Below are positions 1-8,087 of a DNA stretch of 64,000 nucleotides, piece by piece. Numbering within the stretch: position 1 is the first letter of the stretch; each line of letters begins with the position of its first letter. The position numbers and the translations under genes are program-made. The notes beneath the pieces were generated by a model, which saw nothing but the letters and a program-made list of their open reading frames with translations, had not been told where the DNA came from and ran no database searches. The DNA comes from Halobacteriovoraceae bacterium (GTDB lineage: Bacteria; Bdellovibrionota; Bacteriovoracia; Bacteriovoracales; Bacteriovoracaceae), in NCBI GenBank assembly GCA_002707495.1, contig PAMZ01000022.1, forward strand, positions 332,156-396,155, read 5' to 3'.

Positions 1-11
1 TGGAAACAAAA

Positions 12-32
12 AAGGGAGCATATAGCTCCCTT
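12..32 (-). terminator. Rho-independent terminator of the 45-1886 gene
   Basis: AAGGGAGC (12-19) and GCTCCCTT (25-32) form an 8-bp stem with a 5-nt loop. Read on the minus strand, the stem is followed by a T-run (the A-run at 8-13). It lies 13 nt past the stop of the minus-strand gene ending at 45. Confidence 0.85.
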
Positions 33-44
33 AATAGAGTGTTA

Positions 45-1886
45 TTATCTAACTGTGAGAGTTATTCCACCATGTCGATTTGTTCTCAGTGCGGATCTAT
101 CTTCCGCGATATAAAGCCCTGCATCTATTCGACTTCTTCGGTCCTCATTGATTTTAAGATCAAAAGACTGATTTAATTCTAAGCGATAGTTTTCCATTGT
201 CAGATCTCCCCCGATTGGATCCCGACTTATTCTATAAGTTCCATATATAGACCTACCGGCCTCTTCGTCCCGTAATCCCGCTCTTACACCTGCAGTGGAT
301 TCTCCCGTTCTTGCTGCTACATAGTATGGATCAACAACTATTTGAACTCTATTTGATAAGTTTGCTTGAACATTGGCGTATACTCGCCCACCTGTTACAA
401 CTGGAGTAAATCCACCTAATCGTCCAAATGTTCCTCGCTCACCACTTTCTCCTGTCTCTCGATTATAATAAGCTGAAAATGTATTATCGATCTCTCCTCC
501 TACGGCCACTCTTACGCCATTCTCATTTTTATATACAATTTCACCACCAATCTCACTAGCTACGTATTGATCAATATTATTGTTGCTTTGATCGGAGTTA
601 GAAATTTTATTGATCATATAAAACATTCCAATATCAAAAGAAGCTCGACCTCTGAGGCTTACGCGACTACCATCCATCTCAATTATAGGAAATTCTCTAG
701 ATTGAAGATCCGCTCCCCCACCAAAGAAAACAATATTCTGCTGAAGCGCTATGGACTCACCTAAACTTGTTTGAGCAATTTGTCTTTCATTTCTAGTAAA
801 GGACATCCCCACAACAACCTGAGAGTCCCTCAAGGTGCCCTCTGACTCATTAACATAAGATATCCCACCAGTTTTAAACTCTTCACCAAGTCTAGTGTTT
901 CCCATTATCCCTCGAAGTCTGATAGATCTTCCTAGATTAATTTGTAATTCATTATAATCCCTCTGATCTTCTGGTGAGAGGGCTCCCCCTGCAGCTGAAA
1001 TTGCCACGTTTGCGATTTCAGTTAATTCCTGATCAAGCAATTCTCCATCAGCATTATAGGTCCTAACTGTCACGCCTCCCATTGTATTGCCAGCAAGAAG
1101 TGTTTCAGTAAGTCCTGCTTCACCATCTGATGAGTAAAGTTCACTCCAGTTTAAATTATAAACCTCTCCATTCTCACCCACGATGCGAACGATTTGATGT
1201 CCCCCACCCAGTGTTCTATAACCTTTAATTCTAATTTGAGATTTATCAAAACCACATTGAGAAGCAAATTCAGCACTCGTGGAAACTGCATCTCTACACA
1301 CACCTGCTGCAGTTGGATCACCAGCAAGAGAGTTTCTCATGGCGTTCCACTGCATATCTGGATTTACAACAGTTCCAGAACTTCCCTGTCCTCCAGCCCT
1401 TCCGTAATCGTAAATTCCTGCAAGTCTTTGACCAAGGTTTGAAACCAAATAAATTCTTTGAGTTTCTGAGAGTCCTTGGCAAAGTTCGGCCATAGCCGCC
1501 ATTCGATCCTCATGAGATTCAAATTCTCTTGATATCAACTGATCAAGCTCACTACCTAGTTCAGAATACTCCTGGGGCTTAGCGAGGACATCTCTAAAGA
1601 CCGGTTCAAACGAGTTTCCAAAGCTTAGTTTCATAAAAGCTGAAAGCTCCAAGCCATTTTCTTCTAGTTCAATGTCAACGCTTCTAGGATCGGCTCCAGC
1701 CTCGATATTAAACTCAGGTGACTGTCCACATTTTTGAGGCTGAATGTCGGCAATATTAAGACTATTAACCTCAGCACCGAAATTGATGACTCCCTCAATT
1801 GATGTGGCCACATCAATAGGATCTTGGTTGGTTCTTGAAACTCTCTCTACAGCTTGTGAACTTAAACTTACCAATAATAACGACAA
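45..1886 (-). CDS. Secreted transglutaminase-like domain fused to an outer-membrane beta-barrel
   Basis: 613-aa exported protein of unknown role. Residues about 190-250 look like a transglutaminase/papain-like core: GVCRD with Cys197, GGGHQIV with His230, and NLNW with Asn245 near where an acidic third residue is usual. The remaining roughly 300 residues are alternating polar/hydrophobic strands ending in an aromatic-poor VR, as in a beta-barrel. The TTG start at 1886 has GGGAG 8 nt upstream, but the resulting signal peptide is very short. In-frame codons upstream would complete a normal hydrophobic leader yet contain no ATG, GTG or TTG before a stop. A good AAGGAG/ATG pair lies upstream in another frame (1965), so the true start, or a frameshift, is unresolved. 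Transcribed alone, with its own terminator. The domain fusion is inferred from motif spacing. Confidence 0.6.
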   Translation of the reverse strand: MSLLLVSLSSQAVERVSRTNQDPIDVATSIEGVINFGAEVNSLNIADIQPQKCGQSPEFNIEAGADPRSVDIELEENGLELSAFMKLSFGNSFEPVFRDVLAKPQEYSELGSELDQLISREFESHEDRMAAMAELCQGLSETQRIYLVSNLGQRLAGIYDYGRAGGQGSSGTVVNPDMQWNAMRNSLAGDPTAAGVCRDAVSTSAEFASQCGFDKSQIRIKGYRTLGGGHQIVRIVGENGEVYNLNWSELYSSDGEAGLTETLLAGNTMGGVTVRTYNADGELLDQELTEIANVAISAAGGALSPEDQRDYNELQINLGRSIRLRGIMGNTRLGEEFKTGGISYVNESEGTLRDSQVVVGMSFTRNERQIAQTSLGESIALQQNIVFFGGGADLQSREFPIIEMDGSRVSLRGRASFDIGMFYMINKISNSDQSNNNIDQYVASEIGGEIVYKNENGVRVAVGGEIDNTFSAYYNRETGESGERGTFGRLGGFTPVVTGGRVYANVQANLSNRVQIVVDPYYVAARTGESTAGVRAGLRDEEAGRSIYGTYRISRDPIGGDLTMENYRLELNQSFDLKINEDRRSRIDAGLYIAEDRSALRTNRHGGITLTVR

Positions 1887-1917
1887 CGCTACAACTCCCG
1901 TAAATAACTCTCTATAG

Positions 1918-1965
1918 CTAATTTACCAAAATTTGGGATCTCAGAGCAGTAACAATGGGTAACAT
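1918..1965 (-). other. Possible leader ORF or misframed start of the 45-1886 gene
   Basis: ATG at 1965 has a strong Shine-Dalgarno, AAGGAG (1974-1979), 8 nt upstream. It opens a 15-codon frame that stops at 1918, just before the downstream gene's open frame begins. Either it is a short leader peptide, or a one- or two-base indel separates the real start from the 613-aa protein. The downstream frame, entered here, would supply a full signal peptide. Confidence 0.4.
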
Positions 1966-1990
1966 TACACTAACTCCTTGAAATTAAAAC

Positions 1991-2019
1991 AAAAAAGCCC
2001 TGATAACCAGGGCTTTTTT
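1991..2019. terminator. Bidirectional rho-independent terminator
   Basis: GCCCTG (1997-2002) and CAGGGC (2008-2013) form a 6-bp stem, flanked by six A on the left and six T on the right. It works as an intrinsic terminator in both directions. On the minus strand it ends the structured transcript mapped to 1991-2192; no plus-strand gene feeds it. Confidence 0.85.
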
Positions 2020-2192
2020 AATACTTCAAATTTGAGGGAGGGGTAATATCAGCAGTCCTTGGGTTGAGCCTTAGACTGTTAAAGGCGCGAATTTTTGATT
2101 CGCTTGAAGGGTCTGCATTCCTCGGTGTTTACTTTTAAGCAGCAGACCCCAGCTTAAAAGTTGGTAAGATTACCTTCCTTCTCTTTGTCTTG
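1991..2192 (-). ncRNA. Candidate structured small RNA with an H-type pseudoknot
   Basis: A gene-free stretch of about 200 nt with dense complementarity, ending at a strong terminator. An imperfect closing stem joins 2169-2183 with 2034-2047 (core GGTAAT/ATTACC). Inside is a perfect 9-bp hairpin (2132-2140 with 2152-2160). The loop of that hairpin (2142-2149) is perfectly complementary over 8 nt to 2109-2116, which gives an H-type pseudoknot. A further 6-bp hairpin is at 2087-2103. Minus orientation is preferred because the terminator and a GATAAT -10-like box (2200-2205) both fit. The closing stem and length recall 6S RNA, but the pseudoknot does not, and I do not recognise the family. It could also be a long 5' or 3' structured region of the upstream operon. 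Confidence 0.6.
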
Positions 2193-2199
2193 AAACTAG

Positions 2200-2225
2200 A
2201 TTATCAGAGAAGAAAATTTTGTCAT
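2200..2225 (-). promoter_or_regulatory. Possible promoter of the candidate small RNA
   Basis: On the minus strand GATAAT (2205 to 2200) matches a -10 box at five of six positions and would start transcription near 2193, just outside the closing stem. ATGACA (2225 to 2220) resembles a -35 box, but the spacing of 14 nt is short. Only the -10 is reasonably supported. Confidence 0.35.
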
Positions 2226-2248
2226 AGTAACACTAGGTAACATTTCAT

Positions 2249-2752
2249 CTAGTCTATGAAATCAATTAAGAGATTCTTTTGAGCCGTTCTCATAACTCCA
2301 TCAAATCCACCATCTTTATGCGGGCTCGCAGGTATTCGAACTACGACTCTTCTGGCCACTGACATACGCTCTAATACTTCTTTAGTAACTTTATATTCAT
2401 GAGACTGAATATGTAAAATTCTTGTGCCCTCAGAAACTTTTTTGGGAATATACTTGTACTTTCCTTCTATCGGTATGAGGTTTTCGACCTCATCTTGAAT
2501 AGCGACAAACATAGGCTTATCTTTATCCAGTTTTATTTTTAGGGGACCAGGAGCTTCGTAGTCGAGAACACCATTGACGATATACTCAACCTTGTCTCCT
2601 GTCGTAACTTTGATAACATTAAAAGATATAGTAGAAAAACCATCACTAGCTAATCTTAAACCAAGTGCATCAACCTCTGGCTTAGGCTTACTCGCGCAAC
2701 TCACTAGAAACATGACTAACAAAGCAGCTTCAAAGATTCTAATTAATTTCAT
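2249..2752 (-). CDS. Putative lipoprotein, unknown function
   Basis: 167-aa protein with a lipoprotein signal: hydrophobic segment (residues about 8-17) and lipobox LVSC with the Cys at about 19, followed by ASKPKPE. A Ser at +2 suggests outer-membrane sorting by the usual Lol rule. The mature part has no family that I recognise. It is the last gene of a three-gene operon, starting 15 nt after the stop of the preceding barrel-like gene (2768-3619), so it probably works with that envelope protein. Confidence 0.75.
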   Translation of the reverse strand: MKLIRIFEAALLVMFLVSCASKPKPEVDALGLRLASDGFSTISFNVIKVTTGDKVEYIVNGVLDYEAPGPLKIKLDKDKPMFVAIQDEVENLIPIEGKYKYIPKKVSEGTRILHIQSHEYKVTKEVLERMSVARRVVVRIPASPHKDGGFDGVMRTAQKNLLIDFID

Positions 2753-2767
2753 GAAATCCCCTTCAAA

Positions 2768-3619
2768 TTAAAAAAAGTACTGCCACTGAATTTCAGGATG
2801 AATGGCGAAATCTCTTTGCGCCAGGTACTTCCCATCAATTCCACTCTTAGTGGTCCCCCTATTATCCAAATAATCGAATTGAGTGTCTATTTTCTCCGAG
2901 CTAAAATAACTTCTCGGTGCTCCGTTCATAGACGCTCCCAATTGAAAAGCTGAGTTTTTCGTTTTAAAAATAAAACTAAAGCCCGTATAGATCTGAGGAT
3001 AAACATAATTTAGGCCATGCATCCCCCATTCTCCTTGAATAGAATAACGATCACTAATATTAAACTCGGTCAAATGAGTTAAACTAAACTGATAAGGTTG
3101 ATCGTTAAAAGGGTTTCGCCTATAAGAGTGTGCCCTTGTTTCTTCAAAAAAGAATTCATAAGTTAATGAGATATGAGTGGTTATAAGACTGGTTTCGAAA
3201 GTTGTAAGAGTAAGGTGAGATCTGATTGATTCCATAAAATAAGCATTCTCAACGTTTGGTAATTCATAAGAGCTAATATAGGTACTTTGAAGTCCAAGCC
3301 TTTGATGAGAATTTAAATTGAAAGCATATCTGGCGGCTAAAGTTTGAGAGTTATAGTTAAGATACAACCAAGGAGAAGTCCCTACCATAAAATTATTCGT
3401 GAGCCCACAACTTGAAATATAGAAGCCTGCGACACAATCACCTTGACTCAAGGTATAGGTATTGGGTGTCATATTATGTCCAAAAGTTTTTTTTATCTTT
3501 AAATTTTCTTTGGAAGAGAGCTTTGATGAGTTCAAGTTCAACTGGCTTATAGTTTCGGCTCGAGAGCTCGAATTGTAGATAAAACTGAGGATCAATGTGA
3601 AGAAAAGGAATTTAATCAT
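2768..3619 (-). CDS. Putative outer-membrane beta-barrel protein
   Basis: 283-aa protein with a Sec signal peptide ending near SSSRA|ET at residue 21. Alternating-hydrophobicity segments rich in Tyr, Phe and Ser run to the end, and it ends in IQWQYFF with a terminal Phe, the usual BamA recognition feature of outer-membrane barrels. Its start overlaps the end of the upstream lipoprotein gene by 8 nt, and a second lipoprotein follows 15 nt downstream. The arrangement suggests a lipoprotein-barrel-lipoprotein envelope unit. No specific family recognised. Confidence 0.7.
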   Translation of the reverse strand: MIKFLFFTLILSFIYNSSSRAETISQLNLNSSKLSSKENLKIKKTFGHNMTPNTYTLSQGDCVAGFYISSCGLTNNFMVGTSPWLYLNYNSQTLAARYAFNLNSHQRLGLQSTYISSYELPNVENAYFMESIRSHLTLTTFETSLITTHISLTYEFFFEETRAHSYRRNPFNDQPYQFSLTHLTEFNISDRYSIQGEWGMHGLNYVYPQIYTGFSFIFKTKNSAFQLGASMNGAPRSYFSSEKIDTQFDYLDNRGTTKSGIDGKYLAQRDFAIHPEIQWQYFF

Positions 3620-4493
3620 TCTCTTCTCCTTCTGTCCATTTCTCCCAGATAAGAGTCAAAGAATCTAGTTCATCCTCGCCTTCGAGACCAATATTCAAGT
3701 TAGCTAACCAATGATTCTCTAGGCCCTCTTCAGTCGTTGTGCCAAAGCCTAGAAAAACACTATTTTTATAAGTGATGTCTTTACCTTCCATTTGGCTGGG
3801 AAGATAGAGATCCAAAATCTCTGGTTCTGATCCATCTCGCGTGGGAAAATATTGAAAACTAGGTGTTAACACTTCCCAACGATATAATACCAAATTTTCC
3901 AAAACGGATTCAGGTGCACAGTATTTAAGTCCATACTGCTTGCCCATACTTGAATATAAATTCCAACAACGTACTTCGTACTCTGTTACAACTGAAAAAA
4001 TATGCTTCAGAGTTAATTTACGAGGATTCTCTTTTTCTAACATTTTATTTACGGTGTAAGAGATTCCATTTTCATTTGTTACCTTGACTTCAAGTTTCGC
4101 TTTTCCACAGAGAGAGTTTGGGTCGATCTCAACTTCACAAGTCGTGGTTGTTTCAACTGTATAGCCAACATATTCCATTTTAAAAGGAGTTAGGTTTTTC
4201 AGGTTAAAAAGAACATCTAGATGAATAGGTCTTTTTAAATCCATTTCTCCAGAATTTTCGTCTCGTTCATAAACCAAGAGTCTCATGGGGAGCTCTCCTG
4301 CATTTAAAAAGCGAGGTGAAGCTAGTCTTTGTGCATAAGCCGCTAAGATTGGATTGAATTCTCCCACCCAAATTTCATCCGCATTAGCTGGCTGGTTTAA
4401 AGGACTTGCATTGGAGTCGCCAAGACGTTCATTGACATCAATATTGCTCTTTTCACCACAGGCTAAAAATAGAAATAATAATAAAATCCGCAT
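3612..4493 (-). CDS. Putative lipoprotein, unknown function
   Basis: 293-aa protein with a short lipoprotein signal (MRILLLFLFLAC, Cys12 followed by GEKS). The ATG has AAGGAT just upstream. The mature region holds several Cys residues (in TTTCEVE, SLCGKA, VRCWN and YCAPE) that may form disulfides in the periplasm. First gene of the three-gene operon running down to 2249, overlapping the barrel gene by 8 nt. No family recognised. Confidence 0.75.
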   Translation of the reverse strand: MRILLLFLFLACGEKSNIDVNERLGDSNASPLNQPANADEIWVGEFNPILAAYAQRLASPRFLNAGELPMRLLVYERDENSGEMDLKRPIHLDVLFNLKNLTPFKMEYVGYTVETTTTCEVEIDPNSLCGKAKLEVKVTNENGISYTVNKMLEKENPRKLTLKHIFSVVTEYEVRCWNLYSSMGKQYGLKYCAPESVLENLVLYRWEVLTPSFQYFPTRDGSEPEILDLYLPSQMEGKDITYKNSVFLGFGTTTEEGLENHWLANLNIGLEGEDELDSLTLIWEKWTEGEEND

Positions 4494-4721
4494 AAATCCT
4501 TTTCACACTATCTTTAATAATTATAAGGAGTTGATTCAAGGTAAAACACCTCCCCTGAAATAATTCTTTTAGACTGACTAAGTATTAAACACACGGCCTA
4601 AAGACAAAGAAATATGGATCAGACTGCTCCAAAAGGAGCGTATAAATTACCATTGACTTGAATCTCTTAGGTTTTAGGTCGAAGATGAGGGCAAGGGAAC
4701 GTAATAAAAAGAGGAAGAATT

Positions 4722-5282
4722 ATGAAAATTATTTTAATGCTACCACTTCTCATTTTGGTTTCTTGTGGTGCTGAAATTATTGATCAAGAAGAAAACACAG
4801 AAGATAACCCACAAGCAGTGACGCTCACAAGAAAGCAGCAAAGAACAATTCGCTATGATTGTGAGGGACAAGTGACTTCAGATAGAGTTGAGACAACGAA
4901 TTCTGTCTCAAAGCGGATGCGAATAGACCCTAAAGACCCCACTGGAATTTGGTCTTTTAGAGCAAGTATGTCCGGAGATTCAGCAGGACAGGTTCAAGGG
5001 AATTCAGGCTATTTTACCATTGATATGGCTCCCACCGTCTTTAACCTACAGATATATGAGGGAATGAACCAGATCAATTATCTCTTTAGGCATTGCTATA
5101 ATATTCAAACTCGCACAGAAGTAGATGATGAAGGCAATGAATATGATGTTCGTTATTGTGCAGACGATGTGGTAGACGGTGAAAGTGGCACAATCTATAT
5201 TGATGTCACCTATGTCGTTGAAAGGGCTGAAACCCCAAGGGAGGTTAGAAAGACTCCCGAACAATGCTCTGAGAGTCCTTAG
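4722..5282 (+). CDS. Putative lipoprotein, unknown function
   Basis: 186-aa protein with signal MKIILMLPLLILVSC (lipobox LVSC, Cys15), followed by an acidic Gln/Glu-rich linker. Four further Cys in the mature part (YDCEG, RHCYN, RYCAD, EQCSE) suggest two disulfides. The start is set by GAGGAAG upstream of the ATG. A small GCTCC/GGAGC hairpin (about 4627-4640) lies in the leader. It ends 13 nt before the dihydrofolate reductase start, so the two may be cotranscribed. Function unknown. Confidence 0.75.
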   Translation: MKIILMLPLLILVSCGAEIIDQEENTEDNPQAVTLTRKQQRTIRYDCEGQVTSDRVETTNSVSKRMRIDPKDPTGIWSFRASMSGDSAGQVQGNSGYFTIDMAPTVFNLQIYEGMNQINYLFRHCYNIQTRTEVDDEGNEYDVRYCADDVVDGESGTIYIDVTYVVERAETPREVRKTPEQCSESP

Positions 5283-5295
5283 CCCCAACAAAAGT

Positions 5296-5823
5296 ATGAT
5301 AGTACCTGAAAATCGCATTTACAGTATTATGGTCGCCATCTCTGAAAACGGTGTTATTGCTCTCCAATCAGGAGAGCTGCCCTTTAATATAGAAGCTGAT
5401 AAGAAATACTATCTAGGTGTCATCGAAAATAAGATATGGATACAGGCAAGAAAGAGCTTTGAGAATGGTCCTAAATCTGAACTGAGAACCAAACATAATA
5501 TTATTCTAACCAATAATACCGATTATAAACCAGGGCTAGCCAATTCCAGTACCGTTCACTCTATTGAGGGCGCCCTCAAATTAGCTTCTCAATTGACTGA
5601 AAATGATGAAGAGATTTTTATTGGTGGAGGAATGAATTTATACTCACAAGCTTTAAGTTTCGTCGATCGACTTTATATGACGAGAGTTCATCAAAGCTAT
5701 ATAGACGGAGGAGCTTTTTTCCCCGCCTTTGATTGGAAGTTATGGAAACAAGTTAAATCTCAATTCCACAAAAATTCTCAAGGACCTAATTTTTCCATTG
5801 AAATTTATCAAAGAAAAAAATAG
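5296..5823 (+). CDS. folA: Dihydrofolate reductase
   Basis: Reduces dihydrofolate to tetrahydrofolate with NADPH in the cytoplasm. 175 aa from the ATG at 5296, the usual length. Family features in order: YSIMVAIS at the N-terminus, ELPFNIEAD with Leu28-Pro29 and the active-site acid Asp35, NIILTNN, IFIGGGMNLYSQAL (the NADPH-binding GGG motif), LYMTRVH, and a closing FSIEIYQRK strand. A longer in-frame reading from 5179 would overlap the preceding lipoprotein gene and add non-homologous residues, so the later ATG is preferred although its ribosome site is weak. The region usually carrying GRxTWES is divergent (IWIQARKSFENG). Confidence 0.85.
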   Translation: MIVPENRIYSIMVAISENGVIALQSGELPFNIEADKKYYLGVIENKIWIQARKSFENGPKSELRTKHNIILTNNTDYKPGLANSSTVHSIEGALKLASQLTENDEEIFIGGGMNLYSQALSFVDRLYMTRVHQSYIDGGAFFPAFDWKLWKQVKSQFHKNSQGPNFSIEIYQRKK

Positions 5824-5845
5824 GTCCTTAAACTGACTCGTTTTA

Positions 5846-6661
5846 TTATTGAGTTACCTGACCATAGTGATGAACATCTCTTTGAGGAAAAGGAATGGAT
5901 ATTCCTTCTCTATCAAAAGTAAGTTTCATATTCTCGGTTGTTTCCCAAAATAATGGCCAATAGTCCGAAGAATTGACCCAGGCTCTGGCATTAATATTAA
6001 CAGAACTATCTGCAAGTTCTCCTACCATGACCTGGACTCCAGGCTCAGCTAAAACTCTACTATCTGACTTAAGATGATCTTCGATCAAAGTTTTCGCTTT
6101 CTTTAAATCATCACCGTAGCCAATACCAAAGACAAAATCCACTCTTCTTGTGGGCTTTGTACTAAAATTGACGATACTTGAATTGGCTAAAGGTCCATTA
6201 GGAATAACAATCGTCTTATTGTCCCCTGTCGTGAGTGTTGTTGAGAAAGTTGAAATAGATTCAACTGTTCCAGAATACCCTTGAGCTGTGATGAAGTCTC
6301 CTTGTTTGAATGGTTTCAAAAGGAGAATAATCACTCCTCCAGCAAAGTTTGAAAGAGATCCTTGAAGGGCAAGACCTACGGCTAAACCTGCTGAACCTAA
6401 TATGGCTACGAAAGAAATGGTTTCAAATCCCATGGTATGAACTGTTGAAATAAAGACAGCTGCTTTTAATGCCCATGAAACTACTGATGCTAAAAAGCTT
6501 GCAAGTGAGGCTTCTATACTTCGCGCCATCAAAACTTTTTTAACTCTCGATGAAATCAGATTTGCAATTCTAAGTCCTATAAAGAGAAGAACGAGAGCTA
6601 ACAATAAGTTTGTTCCATAAGTAATGACAAGAGTTTTCCCTTGATTTAAATATTCTTGCAT
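5846..6661 (-). CDS. mscS: Small-conductance mechanosensitive channel, MscS family
   Basis: 271-aa inner-membrane channel, close to E. coli MscS in length, that opens under membrane tension to relieve hypo-osmotic shock. Three N-terminal membrane segments (about 15-35, 60-80, 85-115). The third is the Gly/Ala-rich pore helix, with GSAGLAVGLALQGSLSNFAG then LLKPFKQGDFI entering the beta domain. The C-terminal alpha/beta vestibule domain follows. It lies 9 nt after the stop position of the DUF481 gene on the same strand, so the two probably form an operon. Confidence 0.92.
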   Translation of the reverse strand: MQEYLNQGKTLVITYGTNLLLALVLLFIGLRIANLISSRVKKVLMARSIEASLASFLASVVSWALKAAVFISTVHTMGFETISFVAILGSAGLAVGLALQGSLSNFAGGVIILLLKPFKQGDFITAQGYSGTVESISTFSTTLTTGDNKTIVIPNGPLANSSIVNFSTKPTRRVDFVFGIGYGDDLKKAKTLIEDHLKSDSRVLAEPGVQVMVGELADSSVNINARAWVNSSDYWPLFWETTENMKLTFDREGISIPFPQRDVHHYGQVTQ

Positions 6662-6670
6662 TTTTATCCC

Positions 6671-7420
6671 CTAGTATTTTGCCACTAAAGCAGTTGTCGT
6701 TGTGTGATCTAGGTACTCTTCTACACCAGGGTTGAGCTGATTGTCGTATTGTCCACGATAGGAAACTTTAAGCGAGAAGATAGTACTCATTTTAACAGTA
6801 AGGGCAGGCTCAAAATTAATTTGATAATCCTCAGACTCGGTAAAGTTGGGAAGGTACTGAAGCATAAAAGAGTATCTCGTACTCTCAGTTAACTTTTGAT
6901 CAATCTTTCCAACAATATTTGCTTTGTTGAAGTAAAATTCATCATCGCCATCATCGTCCGAAGTTGTTCTTTTTTCAAATGTATATCGATAACCCATTTC
7001 AAAAGATGCTTTAAGATCATCAGTTTTACTAAATTGATATTTAAGACCGATATCCGAGTTTTCTCTTCTTTCAAATCCTGTGAACTCATTTCCTTCAACG
7101 TTTTGACCTACGATTAAGCCTAACTTCTTAGAGAGGTCTTGAGTGACTTCAGCACCGACGATCCAGTTTCTCGCTGTTTCTTCTTTTTCAATTCCTTGAA
7201 CCTTAGGATCATCTGCATAACTGAGAGTATAGTTTCCATAGAATCTATAGTCCCTGCCTCCTGGCTTATAACTCGTATCAGTTGCTAGGTTATAGGCTTC
7301 TGAAACAGCGTTTCCACCAGTTTCGACAATTGATAATGAACTTTCATTTGAAAATTTTTTCTCTTCAGCTTGAGCTGAAATCAAAGTAAATAAACCTAAC
7401 ATGATTAGAACTTGCTTCAT
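6671..7420 (-). CDS. DUF481 (YdiY-like) outer-membrane protein
   Basis: 249-aa exported protein; the signal peptide ends at SAQA|EE (about residue 18). The C-terminal barrel signature of DUF481, the salt-induced outer-membrane protein YdiY family, is visible in FSLKVSYRGQYDNQLNPGVE and the closing TTALVAKY. The ATG at 7420 is chosen because AAGGGG precedes it and it starts a clean signal peptide; a start 12 codons upstream would add MPSKIIHKGINF. First gene of a likely operon with mscS, consistent with a role in envelope or osmotic stress. That link is inference. Confidence 0.8.
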   Translation of the reverse strand: MKQVLIMLGLFTLISAQAEEKKFSNESSLSIVETGGNAVSEAYNLATDTSYKPGGRDYRFYGNYTLSYADDPKVQGIEKEETARNWIVGAEVTQDLSKKLGLIVGQNVEGNEFTGFERRENSDIGLKYQFSKTDDLKASFEMGYRYTFEKRTTSDDDGDDEFYFNKANIVGKIDQKLTESTRYSFMLQYLPNFTESEDYQINFEPALTVKMSTIFSLKVSYRGQYDNQLNPGVEEYLDHTTTTALVAKY

Positions 7421-7484
7421 GAAATTGATCCCCTTATGTATTATTTTGGAAGGCAATGTAGCCGAAGTTTTATAAGATGTAAAA

Positions 7485-8087
7485 ATGAAAGAACTCGCTA
7501 AAAAATATTATGAAGCAGTCAATGACTATGATCCCAAAATGGTTGGGGCCATGATTACAGAGAATTATATTCAACATAACCCCTTTGTTCCAACTGGTAA
7601 GCAGGCCTTCTTGAATCTTCTGCCCGCTCTAGAAGTGCATAAGACAAAGATTTTAAATCAAAGACTCTTCCAAGATCAGAACTATGTCATCATGCATCAT
7701 CATTGGACCAACGCTCAGCCTTTGGGAGCTTCTGAGCTTTCAGCCATTCACGTTATTAGATTTAACTCTGACAAGCTCATAGCTGAACATTGGAATGTAA
7801 CCAGTACAGAACTTGATTTTGAAGGACCTAAAGAAATTACCAATAAGGGGCAGACTTTTGAGAACAAAAAAAAGATTCAAAATCTCTATCAAGGCAAAAA
7901 GCTTCATAGAATCTTTGGTGAAGAAAACTTTGTATTAGCAATCTATGAGGAAGATAGCTCGGCAAAGTACGATCTTTTTTTTATGGAAAATAAAACAATC
8001 AAAAATCAATGGAAGATTTATCAATACATTCCAACTGAAAATTTTAAAAATCAGAATACCATGTTTAATTTCAACTCTTCATTTTGA
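7485..8087 (+). CDS. SnoaL-like (NTF2 fold) protein
   Basis: 200-aa cytoplasmic protein. The N-terminal 120 residues match the SnoaL/NTF2-like pattern (YYEAVNDYDPKMVGAMITENYIQHNPF; VIMHHHW; AIHVIRF; IAEHWNV), a cone-shaped fold used by polyketide cyclases, ester hydrolases and lyases. The C-terminal 75 residues are an extension without a recognised domain. It converges on, and overlaps by 37 bp, the flavin monooxygenase gene of the isonitrile operon, so it may be antisense-coupled or functionally associated. Activity not predictable. Confidence 0.75.
   Translation: MKELAKKYYEAVNDYDPKMVGAMITENYIQHNPFVPTGKQAFLNLLPALEVHKTKILNQRLFQDQNYVIMHHHWTNAQPLGASELSAIHVIRFNSDKLIAEHWNVTSTELDFEGPKEITNKGQTFENKKKIQNLYQGKKLHRIFGEENFVLAIYEEDSSAKYDLFFMENKTIKNQWKIYQYIPTENFKNQNTMFNFNSSF

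Noticed and set aside
1194..1495. Plus-strand ORFs inside the 45-1886 gene
   Set aside because: They lie fully antisense to a gene with clear protein features and have no ribosome sites or recognisable products.
1991..2192. 6S RNA as the identity of the structured RNA
   Set aside because: Size and closing stem fit, but the pseudoknot and absence of a clear central bubble do not; left unnamed.
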